A DNA stretch of 8,922 nt, taken from assembly GCA_964568355.1 (NCBI GenBank), contig CAZMRK010000194.1, forward strand, positions 1 through 8,922, given 5' to 3'. The stretch is from JAJPJX01 sp964568355. Its GTDB lineage: Bacteria; Acidobacteriota; Terriglobia; Bryobacterales; Bryobacteraceae. A program made the translations under genes and the position numbers. Within the stretch, counting starts at the first letter, position 1, and each line of letters opens with the position of its first letter. Shown in pieces: positions 1-6,294 of the stretch. Under the pieces are notes generated by a model. It was not told where the DNA came from, made no database searches, and saw only the letters and a list, made by a program, of their open reading frames with translations.

Positions 1-1
1 G

Positions 2-592
2 GCCATGGTGGAACCGGTAGCGGTCGCGGTGCGGGCCGTCGAGCAGGGAAGGCTGCGGCCGGGAGATCGGGTACTCGTATTCGGCGCCGGGAACATCGGC
101 CTGTTGTTGATTCAGGTAGCGAAAGCCCTGGGCGCCGGCCGCGTAGTTGTGACCGACCTGGTGCCGGCCCGGCTGGACCTGGCGAAGCGCCTCGGCGCCG
201 ACGAGACCATCGCGGCCGGGGGCGGCCTTCCCGGCGAGCGTCTGGAAAAGCAGTTCGACGTGGTCATCGACGGCGTGGGCAGCGAGGCCACCGTGCTGGA
301 TGCGCTGTCGGCCTGCGCGCGTGGTGGTCGCATCGTGGTCTATGGGGTCCCGCCCGGGGATATCCGCTATCCTTTGAAAGCGGCTTTCTCCAAGGATGTG
401 ACGCTTTCGACCAGCCGCCTCTATGACGCCAATTTCGAGGTGGCACAGCGGCTGGTGAGCGAAGGACGGGTGCGGGTGAAGGAGGTCATCACGCACCGGG
501 TCGGTCTGGAAGACGCGCCGGCGCTGATCGGCCGGGTGCTGGACGGGCAGGAAGCGGCGATTAAAGTGATGATTTCTCCGGAAAACCTATGA
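2..592 (+). CDS. Zinc-type medium-chain alcohol/polyol dehydrogenase, C-terminal part (5' end outside window)
   Basis: This is the NAD(P)-binding half of an MDR-family dehydrogenase of the sorbitol / threonine dehydrogenase type, which oxidises a sugar, polyol or other secondary alcohol in the cytoplasm. The reading frame is open to the left edge, so the Met at position 5 is very probably internal. The segment beginning Met-Val-Glu-Pro matches the family's conserved EP(L/V)AV stretch, which lies mid-protein. About 196 residues are visible of a usual 340-350, so the N-terminal catalytic-zinc ligands are missing. Counting from that Met, the Rossmann motif GAGNIG is at residues 27-32, and Asp51 ends the second strand (VVVTD), which in this family favours NAD over NADP. 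The C-terminal half is otherwise complete and ends in TGA at 590-592, overlapping the next start codon by 4 bp (ATGA), so the two genes are almost certainly one operon. The substrate is unknown. Confidence 0.88.
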   Translation, partial: AMVEPVAVAVRAVEQGRLRPGDRVLVFGAGNIGLLLIQVAKALGAGRVVVTDLVPARLDLAKRLGADETIAAGGGLPGERLEKQFDVVIDGVGSEATVLDALSACARGGRIVVYGVPPGDIRYPLKAAFSKDVTLSTSRLYDANFEVAQRLVSEGRVRVKEVITHRVGLEDAPALIGRVLDGQEAAIKVMISPENL

Positions 593-1350
593 GCGAAGTA
601 TTTTCGGTGAAAGACAAGGTGGTCCTGGTGAGCGGAGGGTCGCGCGGCATCGGACGGGCGATCGCGGAGGCTTTCCACGTGGAGGGCGCGCGAGTGGTGG
701 CGAGCGCTCGCAACGAAATTGCGCTCAAGGGCACGGGCCTGGACTACCAGGTCTGCGATGTGGCCCAGGCCGGCCAGATCAGCGCCTGCGTGGATGCGAT
801 CGTGCGGAAGTACGGGCGCCTGGATGTGCTGTTCAACGTGGCGGGCATCAATTTTCGGTTCAACGCCGAGAATTTTCCGGAGAACCAACTCGATCACATC
901 CTGGCGGTCAATGTCCGCGGCAACTACCTGATGGCTACCGCCTGCGGGCGGGCGATGGTACGCCAGGGGCAAGGGAAGATCATCAACATCGCCAGCCTGC
1001 ATACTCATTTGAGCCTGCCGGGAGTGAGCGCCTATGGCACGAGCAAGGGGGCCGTCGGGTCGATGACCCGGGCGCTGGCGGTGGAGTGGGCGCCGCATAA
1101 CGTGCAGGTAAACGCCATTGCGCCGGGCTTCATTCGGACCGATCTGAACGCCGCTCTCTGGGAGCGCAAGGAGATCCGCACCTGGGTGGAGCAGCGCACC
1201 CCGGCGGGCCGGCTGGGGGCGCCGCGCGACCTGGTGGGCACGGCGATCTTTCTGGCCAGCGCGGCCAGCGATTTCCTGACCGGCCAGGTGATCTACGTGG
1301 ACGGCGGATTTACCGCGGGCTCCTCCTGGCCCCTGGAAATCCCGCACTAA
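589..1350 (+). CDS. SDR family oxidoreductase (classical type, 253 aa)
   Basis: This is a classical short-chain dehydrogenase/reductase, cytoplasmic, resembling sugar-acid or polyol SDRs such as gluconate 5-dehydrogenase / KduD in general style. The substrate cannot be assigned. Visible motifs are the cofactor loop SGGSRGIG (residues 15-22), NVAG (83-86, for the usual NNAG), Asn108, the catalytic Ser136, Tyr149 and Lys153 (YGTSK), IAPG (177-180 region) and the C-terminal YVDGG. Length is normal. Arg19 in the glycine loop and Arg41 after the second strand favour NADP(H). The stretch between Arg41 and the CDV motif at 56-58 is shorter than in most relatives, as if one helix were trimmed. The ATG at 589 lies inside the ATGA overlap with the upstream MDR gene, with only a weak GGAAA upstream, so translation is probably coupled. 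The paired MDR and SDR may catalyse successive oxidations and reductions of one substrate. Confidence 0.9.
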   Translation: MSEVFSVKDKVVLVSGGSRGIGRAIAEAFHVEGARVVASARNEIALKGTGLDYQVCDVAQAGQISACVDAIVRKYGRLDVLFNVAGINFRFNAENFPENQLDHILAVNVRGNYLMATACGRAMVRQGQGKIINIASLHTHLSLPGVSAYGTSKGAVGSMTRALAVEWAPHNVQVNAIAPGFIRTDLNAALWERKEIRTWVEQRTPAGRLGAPRDLVGTAIFLASAASDFLTGQVIYVDGGFTAGSSWPLEIPH

Positions 1351-1482
1351 CCCGTGGGGCGGCTCCCCCTGGTCCGGCCTCTGCCGTATCCCGGACATTT
1401 CGTCGCCAGCCCAGCCGTAGCGTGCGCTTCAGCGCGCAGCGTCGACGCTCTCGTCGACGTGACGTTTTGGATGGTTTCAAAA
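1351..1482. other. Convergent intergenic region with clustered hairpins
   Basis: This gap separates the 3' ends of the SDR gene (+) and the Cache-like gene (-). It holds several inverted repeats: GGGG/CCCC around 1356-1368, GTCCGG at 1372-1377 with CCGGAC at 1391-1396 (13-nt loop), a GCGC-rich imperfect palindrome around 1423-1438, and the perfect palindrome pair at 1440-1459 described separately. No gene is supported here; short open frames across it lack start signals and family features. The cluster could serve as a bidirectional terminator or be a copy of a dispersed intergenic palindromic repeat. Confidence 0.5.
1440..1467 (+). terminator. Possible terminator hairpin (8-bp stem, 4-nt loop, short T run)
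   Basis: CGTCGACG at 1440-1447 and again at 1452-1459 flank a CTCT loop. Because the octamer is its own reverse complement, the same sequence forms both a direct and an inverted repeat. It is followed on the plus strand by TGACGTTTT, a weak T run, which suits intrinsic termination of the MDR-SDR operon. On the minus strand no T run follows, so termination of the facing operon by this hairpin is less likely. The distance of about 90 bp from the SDR stop is longer than typical. Confidence 0.3.
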
Positions 1483-2052
1483 TCACTTCACATTGGCGTG
1501 TGCGTCCGGCAACCGCTGCGCGGCTATCTCGACCAGGCCCACGATATCGCCCAGGCTGTCGTAGACCGGGGCCAGCACGGATACCCATCCGGGCTTCTGC
1601 GTGACGGTCATCTGGCGTCCGGTTTCGAGAACGGTCTTCATCGGCGCCGGCATCTCCTGAAACAGCGCTCCCCAGGGCCAGAACTGGCTCAACTCATGGG
1701 CATTGCGGATGGTCACGTGGATTTTGTCCGGATGGCCGGGGACGGGCAGCCACAGGTTCGCGTCGGCGGGGAAGGGAACCAGCCGGCCCAGGCGGATCAG
1801 GGTCTTCTTGACCGATTGAAAGGCCTGATCGTCTACGTCGTAGTTGTCGCTATAGAGGTACTTGTCCCGCGGATCGTTCTGGAACATATATTTCCAGGCG
1901 CGCTCGGTAACAATGTGGCGGCACTGGTCGCCATCGACCATCACCGTGGCCACGCGGGCAGCCTCTTCGAGAGCGCGGGTGAACGAGTCGGCGGCAGGCG
2001 CCGCAAAAGCGGGCGCCAGGGCCAGCAGCCACAGGATAGCGGTCTTCTTCAT
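1483..2052 (-). CDS. Exported Cache/PAS-like small protein (189 aa)
   Basis: This is a small exported protein that I cannot name with certainty. It begins with a clear signal peptide (MKK, then a hydrophobic stretch at residues 5-18 and an Ala-rich cleavage region near 18-22) and has no later membrane segment, so it is probably periplasmic. The mature part has an amphipathic helix (about 24-50), a middle region with aromatic and charged residues (52-72), and near the C-terminus the segment GWVSVLAPVYDSLGDIVG (155-172). That segment resembles the last strands of single Cache sensor domains, which bind small ligands. Unlike chemoreceptors or kinases with Cache domains, nothing follows the domain. 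The chosen ATG (2052-2050) has a strong GGAGG at 2061-2057, four bases upstream, and overlaps the preceding DUF4091 stop by 4 bp. The same frame stays open upstream without a stop, but there it is only a shadow of the DUF4091 gene. A role as a solute-binding accessory to the glycosidase operon is an inference. Confidence 0.75.
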   Translation of the reverse strand: MKKTAILWLLALAPAFAAPAADSFTRALEEAARVATVMVDGDQCRHIVTERAWKYMFQNDPRDKYLYSDNYDVDDQAFQSVKKTLIRLGRLVPFPADANLWLPVPGHPDKIHVTIRNAHELSQFWPWGALFQEMPAPMKTVLETGRQMTVTQKPGWVSVLAPVYDSLGDIVGLVEIAAQRLPDAHANVK

Positions 2053-3914
2053 TGTTCCTCCCCGGCCAGGTCGAGCAGAAACTCGCGCACATTCTGCCAG
2101 GATTGCGGCGCGATGTGAGCCAACATGCGGTCGGTTTTGCGCGTAGCCTCGTCGATATCGGTGCCGGACCATTCTTCCGGAGATCGGTCGGCGAACGCGG
2201 GGCGGGCATTCCACCAGTCTTCGGGCCGCGACTGGTTGAATCGCCGCGCGGCCTCGGTTTTCAACTCCGCCTGCGGGCGCTTCTTCTGGAAACTGGAGAG
2301 CAGCGCCAGATCCGCGATGGCGTTGCGCTGGATCTTCAACCGCACGCTGGGGATGGGACCCTCCACGCCAAATCGCTCCCCCGGATAGACCAGGGCTGTC
2401 TCGCCTCCACCGAAATGGAACCAGGGATCGCGTCCGGCATCCACGGTGAGCCAGTGGATATAGCCGTCCACACCCCAAAGCCAGGCTTGGAAAGGAAAGC
2501 GTGTGATGGTGGCCGCCGAATGGGTGACCGAAGGCGGCCCGGAGTAGTACCAGAGGATGTCGCCGCGCTGGTGCAGCATGGCGGGCGCTTCGGGATACCA
2601 GCTCAGGATGCCGCCGCTGGCAACCCACATATTCAAAATGCCGCCCAGGGTCCGAAACTGCCGTTCCATGGACCAGCTCACGTCGGCGCGGAAAACAAAG
2701 CGAACCGGAGAATCGGCCGGTACGGCCAGCTTCAGCAGCCTTCCGAACTCGCGGAAGTAAGCTTCGTCTTTGGGAAAGCGCGTTTCGTCGCCATCCCAGG
2801 AAAATCCCATGTACCGCTTCTTGTGGTTGAAGAACATCTCCAGGCGGGTGCGGGTCCAGCCTTTTTCGCGAAAGTGGCGCTCCATGGCCGAAACAATGTT
2901 GACGAACTCCGCCTGGTAGCCCGGTTCGCCCCACCAGAGATACGAGGCGGGCCATTCCGGATTGATGGGCAGATAGGCGAACGGGATCGGCTGAGGACCG
3001 CGCCGCGTACCGGCAAACGCGGAGCCATCGAAGAGCGGCCCGTAGTGGCGGTCGTAGAGTTCCCAGTTCGTAATGTGCTTGTTTCGGCCGGAGCCCTCGA
3101 TGGCCGGAGCGAATTCCGGACCTACCTTGCCGCCATGTCCATAGCCGAGTTGATGAAAGATGCCGCGATTCTCATAAAAGATGCGGTGATAGGCATGAAT
3201 CAGGCGGAATAAAGCGTCGCTGCGAAAAAAATCGCCGGCCGCCGTGGCGCGGGCCTTCGGATATTGATCGGCGAGCCAGGAAGTCCCATAGGAGTTGTGG
3301 TCGATGGTGACGACGTCCTCATTGGGAACGACCGCGGGCAGCACGCGCAGTTCGAGCGGAAGCGTGACGGCGGGCGCTGCGCCGGCGGTGAGGTGCGCCT
3401 CCATCCGGTACGCGCCGGGACGGACATCGCGGGGAATCCACAGGTCGATCCAGAAGGCCTGCGCGGTCTGCCTGGCGATGCGATTATCGGGCTCGGGCAG
3501 CCGGGAACGGTAAGGCAGGCGGATGGGAGCGAGAGCATCGGGATAGTAGTGCTGGTCGGAGTCGGTGAGGTGGAACCACTCGCGATAGGCCTCAACCTGG
3601 AGCTTTCCGGAGGGGTCGGAGAGCGCCAGATGCAGCGAGTAGCTGCCCGGTTCGGGCAGTTTCGCCACCAGATGGAAGGAAACGTAGCTGCCGCGCGCGC
3701 CGCGCAATACCGGCGACGGAGGAGCCCCGGATCCCGGGGCGAGATCCGCTGCCACGATACCGCCGAACGGATCGGGGCGAAGATACTCGGGAAGTACCTG
3801 CAAATCTGCTCCGGCAGCGCAGTAAGTGGCGGCGACTGCGAGCGCGATCCACAGGGAGCCGGACCGCAAGAAACGGACCGGGCCCGCGGCCTGTGTGTGA
3901 TAGAAATAGTCCAT
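2049..3914 (-). CDS. Secreted DUF4091 / GH123-like protein (621 aa)
   Basis: This is a large exported protein with the architecture of glycoside hydrolase family 123 and its DUF4091 relatives. A hydrophobic export signal lies at about residues 20-36 after a long polar lead. A beta-sandwich region (about 75-196) ends with the typical pattern of FWIDLWIPRDVRPGAY (154-169) and a closing VLP. A TIM-barrel-like middle follows, then the DUF4091 block at about 425-540, with GDILWYYSGP (451-460), the Trp-rich FQAWLWGVDGYIHW (475-488), ALVYPG (507-512) and IPSVRLKIQRNAI (521-533). GH123 enzymes cleave terminal beta-N-acetylgalactosamine using an adjacent Asp-Glu pair; here D376-E377 (in WDGDET) is the best candidate, but its context is unusual. 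The start at 3914 overlaps the divergent GH20-like start; a TTG at 3869 would give a more compact signal peptide (hydrophobic core directly after MRSGS). The gene is first in an operon with the Cache-like gene. Activity and substrate are unproven. Confidence 0.82.
   Translation of the reverse strand: MDYFYHTQAAGPVRFLRSGSLWIALAVAATYCAAGADLQVLPEYLRPDPFGGIVAADLAPGSGAPPSPVLRGARGSYVSFHLVAKLPEPGSYSLHLALSDPSGKLQVEAYREWFHLTDSDQHYYPDALAPIRLPYRSRLPEPDNRIARQTAQAFWIDLWIPRDVRPGAYRMEAHLTAGAAPAVTLPLELRVLPAVVPNEDVVTIDHNSYGTSWLADQYPKARATAAGDFFRSDALFRLIHAYHRIFYENRGIFHQLGYGHGGKVGPEFAPAIEGSGRNKHITNWELYDRHYGPLFDGSAFAGTRRGPQPIPFAYLPINPEWPASYLWWGEPGYQAEFVNIVSAMERHFREKGWTRTRLEMFFNHKKRYMGFSWDGDETRFPKDEAYFREFGRLLKLAVPADSPVRFVFRADVSWSMERQFRTLGGILNMWVASGGILSWYPEAPAMLHQRGDILWYYSGPPSVTHSAATITRFPFQAWLWGVDGYIHWLTVDAGRDPWFHFGGGETALVYPGERFGVEGPIPSVRLKIQRNAIADLALLSSFQKKRPQAELKTEAARRFNQSRPEDWWNARPAFADRSPEEWSGTDIDEATRKTDRMLAHIAPQSWQNVREFLLDLAGEEQ
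2053..2061 (-). promoter_or_regulatory. Ribosome binding site of the Cache-like gene
   Basis: The minus strand reads GGAGGAACA directly before the ATG at 2052-2050. This good Shine-Dalgarno sequence lies inside the last codons of the DUF4091 gene (Gly-Glu-Glu-Gln). It decides the start among the possible in-frame positions and, with the ATGA overlap, suggests both translational coupling and independent ribosome entry. Confidence 0.7.
3889..3913 (+). promoter_or_regulatory. Possible extended -10 promoter giving a leaderless GH20-like mRNA
   Basis: TGA followed by TAGAAA (3898-3906) resembles an extended -10 element, matching 4 of 6 bases of TATAAT. A start site about seven bases downstream would fall on the A of the GH20-like ATG at 3913. 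No Shine-Dalgarno sequence precedes that ATG, and an in-frame TAG at 3907-3909 rules out an upstream start, both in keeping with a leaderless transcript. No convincing -35 element is seen. The match is weak and the region also encodes the N-terminus of the opposite gene. Confidence 0.25.
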
Positions 3915-6213
3915 GCGCTTTCCGTATTGTGCCTTACTCGCCTTGCTTTTTGCCGCGCCGGGCGGCGCCGCGACGGTCTCGCCGCTGGCCGCGCGTGGGT
4001 ATGCGCTGCTGCCGGAGCCGCAGAAGATCGAGTTAGGCGCCGCGGAGTTTCGCTTTGGTCCGGATTGGCGCGTCGAGCCCGGCTCCGGCGTTTCCGCGGA
4101 CGGCGTAGCGGTCGAGACACTGCGAGAAGAACTGGAGACACGCTTTCACCTGCGGCTGAGGGAGGGCGGTGCCGGGCACATCGTGCGCCTGGCGATTGCC
4201 TCCGGTTCGGTGGAAGTCGGTGCGGCGGCCGATCGCGACCGGAATGTGCTCTCGGCGCAGGCCTACCGTCTGGAGCTGGCTGCCAATGCCGTCACCATCA
4301 CGGCAAACGCTCCGCAGGGGCTTTTCTATGGCGTCGAAACGCTGCTGCAACTCCTGAAACCCGGACCAGGCGGGCTCTTTCTGCCGGAGGGGCGCATCAC
4401 CGACTGGCCCGATCTGCAATGGCGCGCGATCTACTGGGACGATGCCCACCATCTGGATCACATGGATGTGCTGAAGCACGCGATCCGGCAGGCGGCGTTC
4501 TTCAAAGCCAACGGGTTCGTGATCAAGTTGGAGGGGCATTTTCAATATCGCAGTGCTCCAGCCCTGGTGGAGCCATATGCGTTGACGCCTGCCGAATTTC
4601 AGGAACTCACCGACTACGGCCTGCGCTACTATGTGCAGGTCACGCCGTACCTGGACGGTCCCGCACACATTGCTTTCATTCTGAAACATCCGGAATATAT
4701 CAAGCTGCGTGCTTTCCCTGATAGTAACTACCAGCTATGCGCTACTAATCCGGAGTCTTACCAGCTTCTGTTCGGCATGTTTCAGGATCTTCTGGATGCC
4801 AACAAGGGCGTTGATTACTTCTATCTATCCACCGACGAACCTTATTATATCGGCCTGGCGGACAATGCCCAGTGCCGCGAGGCCGCGCGGGCCAGGGAAC
4901 TGGGCAGCGTAGGGAAGCTCCTGGCCGAGTTTGTCACCAAAACCGCTGATTATCTGCACCAGCGCGGCCGGCGCGTGATCTTCTGGGGCGAGTATCCCAT
5001 GAAGCCGGCGGACCTTTCCGCGCTGCCCGCCTACATGATCAACGGAGAGGTCTATAGCCCCGAGTTCGACCGGATCTTCAAGCAACGGGGCATGCGCGAG
5101 ATGATCTATACGTCGAGCGAGGGCGAGGAGAAGATGTTCCCCAACTACTTCGTGCTGCCCGCGGCCCAGCGCCTGCACCCGGATCGCTCGATTTCCGAAC
5201 GCGTGGCGGAGACGTTCCGGAAAATCTCCTTCGATTCCTCCCGGCAGAATGCGGACCTGATGGGAATGATCAATGCCGGATGGGCCGACATGGGGCTGCA
5301 TCCGGAGACCTTCTGGCTCGGATACGCAACGGCGGTCGCCACGGGCTGGCATCCCGGCTCGCCGGAACCGCGGGAGGCGATGAGCGCCTTCTATCCGCAG
5401 TTTTACGGTTGGGACGCGATGCATATGGATCGGATATATCAGTTGATGAGCCTGGAGGCGCAATTCTGGGAGGATAGTTGGGATCGAGTGGACTCGAAGG
5501 CGCGCAAACCGATCTGGGGGAATTCGGAGCGGATTTATCAGCCGCGGCGTCCGGCGCACGATCAGTCGATTCCGCTGCCGCCCGCGCCCGCGGCGGCAGA
5601 CCTGTCCTACGCGTCTACCTGGGCGAAGGAGAATGCCCGCAGGCTGGAGCTGGCGGCGCAATTTCAGAGCCCCAACGACGAATTGGTGGGGCTGCTGCAC
5701 ATGAACCTGGCGCATGCGTCCCGCAATCGCTACAACCTGGAGGTTTTTCTGGCCATCGCCAACCTGTACCGCCAGAATCTCCAGATGCTGCTGGATCTGG
5801 GGCGCATGGACTCGCTGCTGCAATCGGCGGCGGCCTCGGCGCGCGGAGGACAGGCGCGCCGCGCGGTGGGCGAGCTCGATCAGGCCCTGGGAATCGCCAC
5901 CCGGATCCGGAACGCGCGCAACGCCGCCCTGGCAGACGCGACCGGGACCTGGTACAAGAGCTGGCACCCTCGTGTGGCGGAGGCCAACGGCCGTAAGTTC
6001 CGGCATGAGCTCGATGATGTCAAAGATCATCTTCCGGACCGTACGATCGACATGAGTTACCTGGTTTACCGGCAATTACTGCTGCCGTTTGGAGAGTGGA
6101 CCGGGAAGATTCGAGCGGCCCGAAATGAATACGCCCGCGCTCATCATCTGCCTGTAAATGAGGCCAGGTGGGACTGGAAAGATCTGACAAATCCGTCCGG
6201 AGATCGGCCTTGA
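3913..6213 (+). CDS. Exported GH20-like (beta-N-acetylhexosaminidase superfamily) protein, divergent (766 aa)
   Basis: The protein looks like an exported glycosidase. It has a Sec signal peptide (about residues 1-20), then a GH20b-type N-terminal alpha/beta domain (about 30-160, opening with LLPEPQKIEL and including the NAPQGLFYGVETLLQLL segment at 132-148). The barrel starts at DWPDLQWRAIYWDDAHH (164-180). The catalytic Asp-Glu pair of GH20 is present as D308-E309 in YLSTDEP, replacing the textbook HxGGDE, and W358-G-E (VIFWGE) matches the conserved barrel Trp strand. A helical C-terminal extension (about 560-766) carries Ala/Arg-rich helices. Typical GH20 enzymes release terminal beta-GlcNAc or beta-GalNAc through substrate-assisted catalysis; divergence around the active site means that the specificity could differ. 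The start at 3913 is fixed by an in-frame stop at 3907-3909 and by the signal peptide. The gene is divergent from the DUF4091 gene and followed by the receptor gene in the same direction. Confidence 0.8.
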   Translation: MRFPYCALLALLFAAPGGAATVSPLAARGYALLPEPQKIELGAAEFRFGPDWRVEPGSGVSADGVAVETLREELETRFHLRLREGGAGHIVRLAIASGSVEVGAAADRDRNVLSAQAYRLELAANAVTITANAPQGLFYGVETLLQLLKPGPGGLFLPEGRITDWPDLQWRAIYWDDAHHLDHMDVLKHAIRQAAFFKANGFVIKLEGHFQYRSAPALVEPYALTPAEFQELTDYGLRYYVQVTPYLDGPAHIAFILKHPEYIKLRAFPDSNYQLCATNPESYQLLFGMFQDLLDANKGVDYFYLSTDEPYYIGLADNAQCREAARARELGSVGKLLAEFVTKTADYLHQRGRRVIFWGEYPMKPADLSALPAYMINGEVYSPEFDRIFKQRGMREMIYTSSEGEEKMFPNYFVLPAAQRLHPDRSISERVAETFRKISFDSSRQNADLMGMINAGWADMGLHPETFWLGYATAVATGWHPGSPEPREAMSAFYPQFYGWDAMHMDRIYQLMSLEAQFWEDSWDRVDSKARKPIWGNSERIYQPRRPAHDQSIPLPPAPAAADLSYASTWAKENARRLELAAQFQSPNDELVGLLHMNLAHASRNRYNLEVFLAIANLYRQNLQMLLDLGRMDSLLQSAAASARGGQARRAVGELDQALGIATRIRNARNAALADATGTWYKSWHPRVAEANGRKFRHELDDVKDHLPDRTIDMSYLVYRQLLLPFGEWTGKIRAARNEYARAHHLPVNEARWDWKDLTNPSGDRP

Positions 6214-6239
6214 ATCGGCGCGTGGATGCAAGATAAAGC

Positions 6240-6267
6240 TTGACAGCATTGTCCAAAACCCTGTAAT
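6240..6267 (+). promoter_or_regulatory. Sigma-70-type promoter upstream of the TonB-dependent receptor
   Basis: A perfect -35 TTGACA (6240-6245) is separated by 16 bases from TGTAAT (6262-6267), which matches TATAAT at 5 of 6 positions. Transcription would start near 6274, giving a leader of about 20 bases before the ATG at 6295. It lies fully in the 81-bp gap after the GH20-like gene, where the base composition turns AT-rich. The receptor is therefore probably transcribed on its own, though read-through from the upstream gene remains possible because no terminator is visible between them. Confidence 0.65.
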
Positions 6268-6283
6268 TTTCTCCTAAGCTCCA

Positions 6284-6291
6284 AAGGGGGG
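6284..6291 (+). promoter_or_regulatory. Ribosome binding site of the TonB-dependent receptor
   Basis: AAGGGGGG ends three bases before the ATG at 6295. The purine run is G-rich rather than a perfect AGGAGG, but it is the only plausible site and supports this start, which also places a signal peptide at the N-terminus. Confidence 0.6.
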
Positions 6292-6294
6292 TGC

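Noticed and set aside
421..1398. Long minus-strand open frame opposite the MDR/SDR genes
   Set aside because: It has no family motif, is Arg/His/Pro-rich as expected for antisense of GC-rich genes, and the plus-strand MDR and SDR motifs are unmistakable.
1354..2118. Plus-strand open frame of about 254 codons
   Set aside because: It is antisense to the Cache-like gene, whose signal peptide, SD and operon overlap are all convincing; the plus product shows no recognisable domain.
2053..2955. Upstream extension of the Cache-like frame on the minus strand to about 490 codons
   Set aside because: The extra part overlaps the DUF4091 gene out of frame and has a shadow-like composition; the signal peptide and SD sit at the ATG at 2052.
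3800..3830. Lipoprotein signal in the DUF4091 protein (Cys32)
   Set aside because: The residues before the Cys (ATYC) do not fit the lipobox, which needs a small residue at -1, so ordinary export is more likely.
3264..4721. Plus-strand open frame of 485 codons crossing the divergent start region
   Set aside because: It runs antisense to the DUF4091 gene and then out of frame with the GH20-like gene, with no domain and a Gly/Arg-rich composition.
4825..6075. Minus-strand frame of 416 codons within the GH20-like gene
   Set aside because: It is an antisense shadow without motifs or start signals.
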